From Polyangiaceae bacterium (GTDB taxonomy: Bacteria > Myxococcota_A > Polyangia > Polyangiales > Polyangiaceae): a stretch of DNA of 64,000 nt. Positions 43,522 to 51,911 of this stretch are shown piece by piece (position 1 is the stretch's first letter; each line of letters opens with the position of its first letter). The stretch covers positions 124,001 through 188,000 of the forward strand of contig JADJYE010000008.1 in the NCBI GenBank assembly GCA_016719945.1, in the 5' to 3' direction. Position numbers and translations under genes: made by a program. The notes below the pieces were generated by a model. That model was not told the DNA's origin. It was given only the letters and a program-made list of their open reading frames with translations, and searched no databases.

Positions 43522-44855
43522 CCGCGCCCGCGCTGCTCATCGGCATCCTGGTGTTGACCTTGGCGTTGCAAGCCTGGCTGGCTCGGCGCCGCCTCCTCGT
43601 GGTGCTGACGGGCGCTGGCACGTCAGTGCTCGTGTGCGCGCTGTACGGGCTCGGCGACAGCCGGGCGCTGCTCGCGGATGTCCCATGGGACGTGCTCGTG
43701 CTTCTGGTGTCGCTCGGCCTGTTGTCCGAGATCTTCGTCGAGGCGCGGCTGTTCGCTGTGTTGGCCGTCCGCGCTGCCCACGCGAGCCGCGCGTCGGCGC
43801 GCGGGATGATCCTCATCTTCGGCGTCGGCATGTACGTCGTGAGCGCGCTGATGAACAACCTGACGGCGCTCTTGCTCGTGCTGCCCGTCGTCCTTGTGTT
43901 GTTCCGCGTCGTCGGCGTCACGCAGCGGCAAGCCGCCTGGACGCTCGGTACGCTCGTCGTCGCCTGCAACCTCGGCGGCGCCGCCACGCCGATCGGCGAC
44001 TTTCCGGCGATTCTGCTCTTGTCGCGCGGGTCGATGGGCTTCGTCGACTACCTCTCGAGGGCCCTGCCCGCGACGGCGGCTGCGCTCGTCGTCGTGATCA
44101 GCATCGCCGTGCTCAGCCAGCGCTCGGGAGGACGTCCCGGCGCAGCGAAGCCTCTCGGCCCCTCGCTGTCCCTGTCCCTCGTTCGGGAGCTCTATCGCAA
44201 CGTCCGCCTGGATCGACGCCTCGCGGGCCCGGTCGCGGGCGCGTTCGCGGCGATGATGGTCGCCTGGGTCCTGCTGCCCGCGTCTGGGGCGGTAGGACCC
44301 GAGCTCGTCGCGTGGCTCGGCGTGGTCTTGGCCCTCGCGGTTCGGCCCGCCCTCGGAGAGCGACTGATTCGCCAGCGCATCGATGTCGAGGCCGTGCTCT
44401 TCCTGCTCGCGCTGTTCGTGATGGTGGTCGCAGTGCGACGCAGCGGAGTGTTCGGCGATATCGGTCGGGCGTTGATCGCGCTGCCGCTCTCCCCCGCGGC
44501 CCAGCTCGTGCTGTTTCTGCTGCTGGCAGGGCTGTTGACGGGCGTCTTCTCCGCTGGCCCCGCCATGGCGGCGCTGCTCGAGGTCGCGGCGATCCTCGCA
44601 CAGGAGCTGCCTCCGAACGTCGTCTACGTGAGCCTCGCGCTCGCGGTCTGTGCGGGGAGCTCGCTGTTCTTGACGGCGGCGACGGCCGGCCCGCTCGCGC
44701 AGTCCCTCACCGAGCGGGCCGCGCTTCGTGATCGCGACGGCGAGCCGATCCTCTTCGGCTTTCGCCAGTTCGTCCCCGTCGGGTTGGTGTGTTTCGCGGT
44801 GATCGAGGTGACCGCGATAGGCTACGCCCTGCTTGGGATCGCCACGTCGGAGTGA
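43518..44855 (+). CDS. Ion permease of the ArsB/NhaD superfamily
   Basis: The 445-residue product is almost entirely hydrophobic, with about eleven helices. It holds the pair of re-entrant signatures of the ion transporter superfamily: MNNLTALLLVLPVVLV and CNLGGAATPIGDFPAILLL, plus a matching C-terminal half (GVFSAGPAMAALLEV, SLFLTAATAGPLAQSL). This fits ArsB-, NhaD- or SLC13-like transporters, so the substrate could be Na+/H+, arsenite or an organic anion. It is the last gene of the ClC operon, where coupling with a chloride channel suggests control of ion balance or pH, which is an inference. Confidence 0.8.
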   Translation: MTAPALLIGILVLTLALQAWLARRRLLVVLTGAGTSVLVCALYGLGDSRALLADVPWDVLVLLVSLGLLSEIFVEARLFAVLAVRAAHASRASARGMILIFGVGMYVVSALMNNLTALLLVLPVVLVLFRVVGVTQRQAAWTLGTLVVACNLGGAATPIGDFPAILLLSRGSMGFVDYLSRALPATAAALVVVISIAVLSQRSGGRPGAAKPLGPSLSLSLVRELYRNVRLDRRLAGPVAGAFAAMMVAWVLLPASGAVGPELVAWLGVVLALAVRPALGERLIRQRIDVEAVLFLLALFVMVVAVRRSGVFGDIGRALIALPLSPAAQLVLFLLLAGLLTGVFSAGPAMAALLEVAAILAQELPPNVVYVSLALAVCAGSSLFLTAATAGPLAQSLTERAALRDRDGEPILFGFRQFVPVGLVCFAVIEVTAIGYALLGIATSE

Positions 44856-45333
44856 AGCTCCACCCGCTTTGGAGATTCTTGGCGTCGGTCATGAGCCGGC
44901 GGATGACCTCCGGCTCGTGCGCTTCCTGGCAGGCCTCGCCGGACGTTCCGCTCACTCTCGGACGATCTGGACCAGCGTCTGGCAGGGCGTGGCGATGGAG
45001 TCGAGGCTCGCGCCGACGAGCGCGACGCCCCCGCCGAAGGTGTAGACCGATCCGGGCGTGAGCTCGAGTCGACCCATGACCGTCGTGTGGCGGTTCCGGC
45101 CACCTACGATCGCGATTCGAGGGTTCATGGCCTCCGCGGCCAACACCTTGTCAAGGCTAGGGCAACGGTGCCTGGGTTCGAGCCGTGTTGTCAAACTCGA
45201 TGGAGCACCAACGATCGCCTCGGGGAGCGTGCGCCAGGAAGGTCCCTCAGTCGCGACCGCACCCATTGAACGTCACGCGGAGCGAGCGGCGCGGGAGCCT
45301 CCACGCCGCCCTCGATGGGCACCCAAGCCCCGC
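44856..45333. other. Intergenic region with one doubtful short frame
   Basis: This 478-nt stretch lies between the convergent permease gene (plus) and the lipoprotein gene (minus). On the minus strand a 58-codon frame at 44952-45128 begins MNPRIAIVGGRN and includes VYTFGGGVALVGASLD. It is protein-like in composition, but has no clear ribosome binding site or family motif. It may be a relic or chance. A sequence resembling a tRNA T-loop near 45170 has no partner arms. I see nothing else here. Confidence 0.35.
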
Positions 45334-46026
45334 TCACTTCTTCGGCGGCTCGGTGTAGCTGAGCGTGCGGCACAGCTCGAGCAGAGCGCGCTCGGTGTCC
45401 ATCGAGAAGGGCGGGCTGTCGCTGTTCTTTTGGAACGCGTTGCACTGCGTGCGGAAGGGCCCGACCTTGCGGTCGACCCAGCCCACATAGACCGGCTTGC
45501 CCTTGCGCTCGACCTCGTAGAGGAACGCGTCGGCCTCGTCGAGCGGCTTCGACTTGATGTCGGTGAGCTTGGTCTTGTCGGCGAACGGGACCTTGATCTC
45601 GTCGGTCATCACGATGAAGCCGTAGCCGTTCTTGGCGTTCTTCTCCTGCGGCGGATAGACCGCGCAGGCCCGCGCGCCGACCAGCGTCTCGGTGGTCGTA
45701 CCCTCGGGCATCTTGATGGAGTAGCCCTTGAAGCCGTAACACTTGCCGAGGGGGGTATCGACGAGCTTGAGGTCGCCCTTGCCGAGGGGATCCTTGAACG
45801 AGCCGGCCTTCACGGCGGCGAGCTCGGGCGGATCCGCCGGCGCGGCGGGCGCGCTCGCGGAGGCGCTGACGGCGGCCGAGGCCGACGCCGTCGCGGCGCT
45901 CGAGGTCTTGCCCGCCTCGGCCTTGGCAGACGCCGAGCCCTCGCCCGCCCCGCCCGACGAGCAGGAGCACAGGAACGCGGCGAACAGGACGTGGGCAGGG
46001 CTGAGGGAGAAGGTCGGCGATTCCAT
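45334..46026 (-). CDS. Lipoprotein of unknown function
   Basis: Read from the ATG at 46026 the product has 230 residues. A lipoprotein signal ends in LCSCSS, and a long Ala/Ser/Gly linker follows to about residue 60. The folded domain (LKLVDTPLGKCYGFKGYS onward) contains Cys residues at GKCYG, GARACAV, TQCNAF and LLELCRTL, compatible with two disulfides, and alternates strands with short helices. No catalytic motif is recognised. It lies divergent from the SDR gene at 46123, with 96 nt between them. Confidence 0.72.
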   Translation of the reverse strand: MESPTFSLSPAHVLFAAFLCSCSSGGAGEGSASAKAEAGKTSSAATASASAAVSASASAPAAPADPPELAAVKAGSFKDPLGKGDLKLVDTPLGKCYGFKGYSIKMPEGTTTETLVGARACAVYPPQEKNAKNGYGFIVMTDEIKVPFADKTKLTDIKSKPLDEADAFLYEVERKGKPVYVGWVDRKVGPFRTQCNAFQKNSDSPPFSMDTERALLELCRTLSYTEPPKK

Positions 46027-46122
46027 GACCCCCTCGTACGCGGGCGCCGCACATGTCCGCCCTGATAGAATCTGCCAACGTGGGGGCTCGGCAGCGGGGG
46101 GTAGCTGGCCTACGAAGGGGGG

Positions 46123-46908
46123 ATGGGACAGCGGCGCGGGCTCGCGCTCGTCACGGGTGCCTCCTCGGGGATCGGCCGCAGCATGGCCGTGATGCTCGCG
46201 CGGGAGGGCTTCGATCTGGCGCTGGTGGCGCGGCGCCGCGAGCTCTTGGACGAGCTCGCGAAGGAGCTGCCGAGCGGGACGGAGGTGCGGGTCATCACCG
46301 CGGACCTCACCGACCCGAGCGCTCCGGAGCGGGTGATATCGGCGCTCGAGGGGCGCCCGGTCGAGGTGCTCGTGAACAACGCGGGCGGCGGCTGGGTCGG
46401 CGCGTTCGATGAGGCGCCGCTGCCGCGGCAGCTCGAAATCATCGACCTCAACGTGCGCGCGCTCGTCGAGCTGACCCACCGCGTCCTCGGGCCGATGAAG
46501 GCTGCGCGGCGCGGCCACGTGGTGCAGATCGCCTCGGTGGCGGGGTTTCTGCCGGGGCCGCTGGCGTCGGTCTACTACGCCTCGAAGGCGTTCGTCGTGA
46601 GCCACGCGGAGGCGCTGAGGGCCGAGCTCGCGGGCTCGGGGGTGAGCGTGACGCTGGTCTGCCCCGGCCCCGTCGCGACCGAGTTCCAGCGCAGCTCGGG
46701 GGTCCGCGGCAGCTTCGGCGCCACGGTGGGGATGACCGCCGACGAGGTCGCGCGCGCCGCGGTCGACGGGCTGTTGCGCGGCACCTTTCTGGTGGTGCCG
46801 GGCGCCTCGAACGCTGCGCTCGTCGCGCTCTCGCGGGTGGTGCCGAACCGGCTGCTCGCCGCCATGGTGCAGCGCCTGCAGAAGAAGCGCCTCGACGCGC
46901 AGAGCTGA
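46123..46908 (+). CDS. Short-chain dehydrogenase/reductase (SDR)
   Basis: The protein has 261 residues with the full classical SDR set: TGASSGIG, ARRRELLDEL (basic residues after beta-2, which favour NADP(H)), NNAGG, SVAGF with the catalytic Ser, YYASK with Tyr and Lys, and PGPVATEF. The hydrophobic C-terminal third resembles DltE/3-ketoacyl-reductase-type SDRs. Substrate unknown. The ATG at 46123 follows GGGG. The last 54 nt, including the stop, are repeated with small changes at about 49375, where they form a broken copy. Confidence 0.9.
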   Translation: MGQRRGLALVTGASSGIGRSMAVMLAREGFDLALVARRRELLDELAKELPSGTEVRVITADLTDPSAPERVISALEGRPVEVLVNNAGGGWVGAFDEAPLPRQLEIIDLNVRALVELTHRVLGPMKAARRGHVVQIASVAGFLPGPLASVYYASKAFVVSHAEALRAELAGSGVSVTLVCPGPVATEFQRSSGVRGSFGATVGMTADEVARAAVDGLLRGTFLVVPGASNAALVALSRVVPNRLLAAMVQRLQKKRLDAQS

Positions 46909-47046
46909 GCGCGGCGCGCTCGAGCCGCGTCCTCGGCGCGAGCGCGGCTTCGTCGGGGCGTGCTCCAGTTTGAGATCGGCGAGCCCGTGCCGGTCGGCTC
47001 TTGCCTGCAATGACCCTGGCCGACGAACCGGCGCTGCACAGCTCAT

Positions 47047-48639
47047 TCACAGCGTGCGATTGAAGACCACGTAGTGAACCAGCTCCGTCTGGCTGTCCAT
47101 GCGATAAGTCAGCTGATTCTTCGTGCTATTGAGGATCCGAATCCACGTGGCGCCGCTGTTGTTGGTGTCGTTGATAGTCAACACGGCGCCGGGAGCCGCA
47201 GGCATCGGTGCCCCGAGCGATAGCGAACAGCTCGCGGAGCACGCGCCGGGAGTGGTCGTGCCGGCCCGCCACGACACGGGACCATACGAATAGCTCCCAG
47301 CCTCCATAGCGATCCAGTTGAGGCCGTCGAGCGCCCCGTCGGTCCAGATCGTGAAGCCAGAGCTGGACACGTTCCCGATGATCCGGGCGCGCGAGCCACC
47401 GACGTCGTCGCCGCTCTCATCGGGGAGCAAGAGAACGACAGGAGCGCTGCCAAAAGCCTGGGGAAACGTGATGGTGGCGTTGTTCACGGCCGCGGCCTGC
47501 CGACCGGCCATGACGGTCTTCCCAGAGATGACGTGCACGCCCGGGTCGGCAGCGAGCCAATGGACAGCATCCGTAGGGCTATCGCAGCGGAGCCCGACGC
47601 GATCTTGGGCGAGGCGGCGCAGCCTCAGCCAACTTGCGCCGTTGTCGTCCAGCGACTCGTCGATGCTGCCGACGAAGATCGGGGGATCGAAGGATGCCCC
47701 CAACAGCACATACCCATAGAAGTTGGAGCCGCTCGCGACACACGCGGCCGGCGCAATCCCGCCCAGGAAGCGCGGCCCCGCTGGGATCCCCAGGACACGA
47801 TCTCCAACGGTGAGCGAGCCAGAGACGGACAAGTCGCCGACGATGCTTGTGCTCCCGTTCACCTGGCCCCCAGAGAGCCCATCGATCGTCGACTGGGGAT
47901 CTCCCTGCGGGCCCTGCGGACCACTCGGCCCCGTAGGTCCAGCCGGACCCATGGGCCCCGTGGCACCCGCGGCACCCGTCGGTCCGGTCGGTCCAGCGGG
48001 ACCCGCCGGACCGGGATCGCCCTGCGGACCTTGTGGCCCGATAGGGCCTGCAGGACCTGCGGCACCCGCCGCACCGGCGGGGCCGGTCGCCCCGGCGGGG
48101 CCGACGGGTCCGGTGGCGCCAGCCGGGCCTGCAGCGCCGGGCGTTCCAGCAGGTCCCGCGGGCCCGACGAGGCCGGTCGGATCTCCGACCCATTGCCCAT
48201 TTTCGTCCACCACGAGCACGCCGCCGATCGAAATGCTCGACGGCCCGATGTCGCCCACCACGTCGTGGGCGACCCGCGCGTAGGGCACGCTGCCGATGAC
48301 CGTTCGAGGGGTCATCGCCAGGTCGTCGCCCACCTGGACCTCCAGGTATAGCGCAGCCTCGCCGAGCACTGGGTCGAGCGGGCTCGATCCGCCGAGTGCG
48401 ACCGAGTAGTAGCCGCTCTCGAACGTCACCTGGTGCGTCTCGCTCCACAGCTCCAGCCCGTCGATCTGCGCGTCGAAGATCCGGAAGACCATGGGGAGCG
48501 CTCCCTCGACGGGCGCGCCTGCGGCGTCGGTGGGGCGCCCCTGATGGACCACGACCTCGGGGACCGCCGCTTGCGCGCTTGCCATAGGGACGGAGAGACA
48601 GACGGCAGCGCAGATCCCGCTCACGACGATGGCTCTCAT
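47047..48639 (-). CDS. Secreted collagen-like protein with H-type lectin-like domain
   Basis: From the ATG at 48639 the product has 530 residues with a Sec signal (VSGICAAVCLSVPMASA). An N-terminal beta domain follows (about 25-155, HQGRPTDAAGAPVEG, SETHQVTFESGYY). About 90 residues of perfect Gly-X-Y collagen repeats come next, rich in GPAGPTGPQG-type triplets (DNA about 47895-48175). After a coiled region comes a beta domain with NATITFPQAFGSAPVVLLLP, SSSGFTIWTD and GLNWIAMEAG, the strand pattern of an H-type lectin. Such proteins are trimeric fibres that bind carbohydrate at their tips. The role may be adhesion or matrix binding; the partner sugar is unknown. Confidence 0.82.
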   Translation of the reverse strand: MRAIVVSGICAAVCLSVPMASAQAAVPEVVVHQGRPTDAAGAPVEGALPMVFRIFDAQIDGLELWSETHQVTFESGYYSVALGGSSPLDPVLGEAALYLEVQVGDDLAMTPRTVIGSVPYARVAHDVVGDIGPSSISIGGVLVVDENGQWVGDPTGLVGPAGPAGTPGAAGPAGATGPVGPAGATGPAGAAGAAGPAGPIGPQGPQGDPGPAGPAGPTGPTGAAGATGPMGPAGPTGPSGPQGPQGDPQSTIDGLSGGQVNGSTSIVGDLSVSGSLTVGDRVLGIPAGPRFLGGIAPAACVASGSNFYGYVLLGASFDPPIFVGSIDESLDDNGASWLRLRRLAQDRVGLRCDSPTDAVHWLAADPGVHVISGKTVMAGRQAAAVNNATITFPQAFGSAPVVLLLPDESGDDVGGSRARIIGNVSSSGFTIWTDGALDGLNWIAMEAGSYSYGPVSWRAGTTTPGACSASCSLSLGAPMPAAPGAVLTINDTNNSGATWIRILNSTKNQLTYRMDSQTELVHYVVFNRTL

Positions 48640-48724
48640 GGAAGGCCTGACGATACGAACCTTCCCGGGAGACGACAAGTCGCGCCCTCACGGCGTGACG
48701 CGCGCGGCGCCCTCCACGACCCCC

Positions 48725-49216
48725 TCAGCCGCGCGTCATCTCGATCATCGTGGGCCTGAAACCACAGGCAGCGAACAGCCGCTGCGCGGCCTCGTTCTGC
48801 ACCATGGTCGACAGCACCACACGCGTCGCCCCACGCGCTTCGAGCGCGGGGACCAGCGCGCGCATGAGCCCGAGCCCGACCCCCGAGCGCCGAGCCGTGG
48901 GGTCGACCATTACGTCATGGATGGCGCCGTGCTCGTCGAGCAGCATGTTCCAGTCGCGGCCCTCCAGCGTGGCGTAGGCATAGCCGACGATCTGGGGACC
49001 CTCGGCGAGCTCGGCCTCGGCGACCAGCACGATCGCCCCGTCACGCCCCAGCTCCTGCGAGAACCAGCGCGCGTAGCCCTCCTCCACGCCGTCGACCAAC
49101 AAGAAGCGGCGCGGATCCGTCGCGTGGTGGAGCCGCACGAGCCCGCCCGCGAGCACGCCGAGGCGAGGCAGGTCCTCGGGGCGGGCGGGTCGGATCGCGA
49201 AGGTCAGCTGGCTCAC
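48725..49216 (-). CDS. GNAT-family N-acetyltransferase
   Basis: The GTG at 49216 gives 163 residues. GNAT features are present: FAIRPARPEDLPRLGVLAG at the N terminus, the acetyl-CoA-binding motif A (MVDPTARRSGVGLGLMRAL, with the RxxGxG-like loop) and VLSTMVQNEAAQRLFAACGF (motif B). It transfers an acetyl group from acetyl-CoA to an amine; the substrate is unspecified. It lies 85 nt upstream of the collagen-like gene on the same strand. Confidence 0.87.
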   Translation of the reverse strand: MSQLTFAIRPARPEDLPRLGVLAGGLVRLHHATDPRRFLLVDGVEEGYARWFSQELGRDGAIVLVAEAELAEGPQIVGYAYATLEGRDWNMLLDEHGAIHDVMVDPTARRSGVGLGLMRALVPALEARGATRVVLSTMVQNEAAQRLFAACGFRPTMIEMTRG

Positions 49217-49547
49217 GACCGGGACGCTACCACGGCGAGGCGACCTGCGTGCGTGACCGGCGGCTCCTTCTCGTCTCACCCGAGCGGAGACGTCTGGCTG
49301 CTGGCCGTGTGCTTGACCAGACCTCGACGATCCAGGGCGACGTGACGACCTTGTCGAGCAGCCGGCGCGCCAGGCCGCCATGGTGCAGCGGCTGCAGAAG
49401 AAGCGCCTCGACGCGCCAGAGCTGAGCGCTCTCGGATGTCCCCCTCACCGAAGATGAGCGGGGTTGGGGGGTGAAACAGCGGCGCCCGATCAGCGAACGG
49501 CGTCACGTTCCCAATTTAGGCAGAGCGGTACGCTACGCTCGCGGCCG
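49217..49547. other. Intergenic region with a broken SDR tail
   Basis: The 331-nt gap between the divergent acetyltransferase and Sel1-like lipoprotein genes contains the SDR 3'-end copy described at 49375. Beyond that, I find no convincing promoter, RNA or gene. Leader sequences of the two neighbours must lie here. Confidence 0.5.
49375..49429 (+). pseudogene. Relic of an SDR gene 3' end
   Basis: About 55 nt match the end of the SDR gene at 46859-46912 with only a few changes, including an extra C before the CAGAGCTGAG stop region. The coded peptide AAMVQRLQKKRLDA is the same in both places. Upstream of it nothing resembles the rest of an SDR, so this is either a remnant of a deleted paralogue or a short duplication. 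Confidence 0.6.
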
Positions 49548-51344
49548 ATGTCGACGCGGCGAGCCCTGGTGCTTTCGTGGATGTTGAGCGCGGCGTGCGC
49601 GAGGGACGAGGCGCCGCCGCCGAAGGCGCCTGTCCAAGAGGCGCCAAAGCCGCTCGTCTGTGACGGCCTCGCGACGTGCGAGGCGTCGTGCGAAGCGGGC
49701 GACGCCGACAGCTGCGTGAAGGCCGCGAAGGCGATGCACGACGCGCCGCTCGAGGCCGACGCGCCGCGCCTGCGAGCCGTGCTGTCGCGCGCGTGCGACG
49801 CGGGGCAAGCCGCGTCGTGTGCGGAGCTGTCGAAGCTCCTGCTCTACTCACCCGCGCTGGCGATCGACGAGGCGGCCTCGAAGGCCGCGCTCACGAAGGG
49901 GTGTGATCTGGACAGCGCCGTCTCGTGCCTCGGCCTAACGACCGACCGGTCCGCGGCGACCGATGAAGAGGTCCGCAAGTCGGCGACCGGCCCGCTGACC
50001 CAGCGGGCCGCGAAGCTGGCGCGCGAGGGGTGCGACAAGGGTGAGGGGCGCAGCTGCCTGCTCGCCTCGATGATCGGCGGCATGATCGACGCGCCCGACG
50101 CCGACGACGCGAAGCTCGAAGCGAAGGCGCTGGAGCTGTTGCAGCAGGGCTGCCTCGGCGGCGCGGTGGACGACTGCATGCCGGCCGCCTACCAGCTCGC
50201 GAAGGCGCAGAGTGGGACGGAGGCCCTGTTCCGCGCGAAGAACATGCTGCGCCGCGGGTGTGATCTGGGGGCGCTCGACGCGTGTATGCAGCTCGGCGCG
50301 GAGATGCCGCGGCACCTGAAGGAGCCCATCTATCGCAAGGCGTGCGCAGCCGGCAGCCCCGAGGGCTGCATCGTCCTCGGCAAGGCCGAGAAGGACGGCG
50401 TCGCGGCCGCCTCGGACGACACCAAGGGCGCGAAGCTGATGACCCTCGGCGTGCGGCTCGCGCGGGCGCGCTGCGACCTCGCGGAGGACGAGGCCTGCCG
50501 CGTCCTCGCCAGATCGCTGCCGCTCGGCGTGCTCACCGCGCCCGCGGCGGAGGAGACCGCGCAGTACCTCACGCGCGTGTGCGAGCGCCCGTCCGCGGTG
50601 CTGTGCAGCGACCTCGCCGACGCGATGGGCGAGACCCCGGGGCTCGACGACCCGAAGCGGCACCGGGCCCTGAAGCGCCTCGCCTGCGACAACGGCTACC
50701 CGTTCGCGTGCCCCGACCCGATCGCCAAGCTCGGCGTCTACGTGCCGTTCGACGCGCCGATCGTCGATCGGCGGAGCGGCCTCGCGTGGGCCTCGAGCCC
50801 GGGCAAGGCCTCCTCGTTCGCCGCGGCGGCGAGCCAGTGCCCGAAGGACACGAAGCTGCCCACCAAGAAGCAGCTCGAGACGCTGGCCGAGCCCGCGGGC
50901 GGGCCACGACCGTTCATCAAGGCCACCACCCCGCCGGGCGCCAGGCTGTGGTCGGCAGATCCCGCGGGCGGCGCCGGCGCGCCGTGGGTGTTCGACCCCG
51001 CGACAGGGAAGATCGCGGAGGACTCCGGCGCGCCGGCGATCGCGCGCTGCGTGCGGGTTATCCCCAAGAGCGCCAAGCCGAAGGGCCCCACGCTCAGCCT
51101 GCGCATGGACGGCCAGCACCTCGAGCACATCGTGAGAGACGCGAAGGGCAAGGTGCTCTCGGCGATCACCATCGCGAACCCGAACGACGCGCTGAGCCTG
51201 GGTCAGCTGTGGGACCCGAAGAAGGCCTCAGGGCCGGTCGCGATCGAGGTCGCCGCCACCGTCGAGTGGGCGATGGTCGCCAGGTTCCTCAGGGACGCGA
51301 AGGAGCAGGGCCTCGAGGTCGGCGCGGTGTGGCTCGCGCCTTGA
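49548..51344 (+). CDS. Cys-rich Sel1-like repeat lipoprotein
   Basis: The 598-residue product has a lipoprotein signal ending LSAAC. Residues about 35-400 form Sel1/HCP-like helical repeats, each with Cys pairs (CEAGDADSCVKAAKAM, CDAGQAASCAELSKLL, CDKGEGRSCLLASMIGG). That is the disulfide-bonded variety seen in Helicobacter Hcp proteins. A C-terminal beta-rich domain follows, with GLAWASSPGKASSFAAAASQCP and KLPTKKQLETLAE. It is probably periplasmic or surface-attached. Proteins of this class often act as scaffolds or cell-wall-associated signalling adaptors. A palindromic repeat copy lies right after the stop. Confidence 0.82.
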   Translation: MSTRRALVLSWMLSAACARDEAPPPKAPVQEAPKPLVCDGLATCEASCEAGDADSCVKAAKAMHDAPLEADAPRLRAVLSRACDAGQAASCAELSKLLLYSPALAIDEAASKAALTKGCDLDSAVSCLGLTTDRSAATDEEVRKSATGPLTQRAAKLAREGCDKGEGRSCLLASMIGGMIDAPDADDAKLEAKALELLQQGCLGGAVDDCMPAAYQLAKAQSGTEALFRAKNMLRRGCDLGALDACMQLGAEMPRHLKEPIYRKACAAGSPEGCIVLGKAEKDGVAAASDDTKGAKLMTLGVRLARARCDLAEDEACRVLARSLPLGVLTAPAAEETAQYLTRVCERPSAVLCSDLADAMGETPGLDDPKRHRALKRLACDNGYPFACPDPIAKLGVYVPFDAPIVDRRSGLAWASSPGKASSFAAAASQCPKDTKLPTKKQLETLAEPAGGPRPFIKATTPPGARLWSADPAGGAGAPWVFDPATGKIAEDSGAPAIARCVRVIPKSAKPKGPTLSLRMDGQHLEHIVRDAKGKVLSAITIANPNDALSLGQLWDPKKASGPVAIEVAATVEWAMVARFLRDAKEQGLEVGAVWLAP

Positions 51345-51349
51345 TTTTT

Positions 51350-51416
51350 CCGGCGCGCCCGCTGCCGCGGGGCCCTTCGGTTTTCTCGCGTCCGAGCACG
51401 CGCGAAAACCGGCGCC
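51350..51416. repeat. Diverged inverted copy of the 77-bp palindromic repeat
   Basis: The sequence GCGCCCGCTGCCGCGGGGCCCTTCGG followed by an inverted repeat (arms CGGTTTTCTCGCG and CGCGCGAAAACCG, 51378-51411) corresponds, on the reverse strand, to the units at 441-635. It lies directly behind the lipoprotein stop at 51344 and again has a strong hairpin near a transcript end. Two loci in one window suggest that the element is dispersed in this genome. Confidence 0.75.
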
Positions 51417-51708
51417 GGGGGGGGCGCTGCCGCGCCCGCTCCGCAGCAGGAGCCTGAGCCCGATGGACGCGTGAGGGCATGATGCTCGGCATGGTGGGGG
51501 GCGCAGGTCCAGGGTGGGGCGTGCGAGAGGTGGGCGGCCACGCGGTTTCGATGCGTTGGCGGTGATGGCTCAACGCCCGACGACGAGCGGGGCCTCGCGG
51601 ATGGACGTGGGGCTCGACGATGCTGAGCATCATGGGGGCGCGCGTCCATCCGCTCGCTGCCATCCCGTGGGCCATCGCCCAGCACGGCGACGCGCCGCTG
51701 CCGCTGCC
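51417..51708. other. Intergenic stretch without a supported gene
   Basis: The part of the 51345-51708 gap beyond the palindrome contains only short overlapping frames on both strands with no ribosome binding site or family pattern. An imperfect short palindrome (GATGCTGAGCATC) is present near 51619. I assign nothing here. Confidence 0.4.
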
Positions 51709-51897
51709 TCACGCGCCGCTCGTGCCAGGCAGCTGCAGCGCCGGCTGATTCCCGTCAGGGGACAGGATCGGCAGGTCCAGGATGCCCAGCGCCTTGCGCG
51801 CGCTCTTGAGCAGGCGGTGCAAGGCCTTATCACCCTTGCGGAGCTCGTCCGCGAGCTGGTCCGAGTCAGAGCGGATCCGTTCGACCTTCGTCCGCAT
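51709..51897 (-). CDS. Small coiled-coil protein (62 residues) behind the nuclease gene
   Basis: This frame starts at the ATG at 51897, 14 nt after the nuclease gene stop. It encodes MRTKVERIRSDSDQLADELR and continues with a heptad-like helix (ALHRLLKSARKALGILDL). Its composition is protein-like and it sits in operon position, but it has no recognised family. It could be a small partner or the remains of a longer gene, so existence is likely but not certain. Confidence 0.5.
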   Translation of the reverse strand: MRTKVERIRSDSDQLADELRKGDKALHRLLKSARKALGILDLPILSPDGNQPALQLPGTSGA

Positions 51898-51911
51898 GCG
51901 CTCGTATCGGC

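Noticed and set aside
45165..45190. tRNA-like T-loop sequence GGGTTCGAGCC
   Set aside because: No matching acceptor, D or anticodon arms can be drawn around it.
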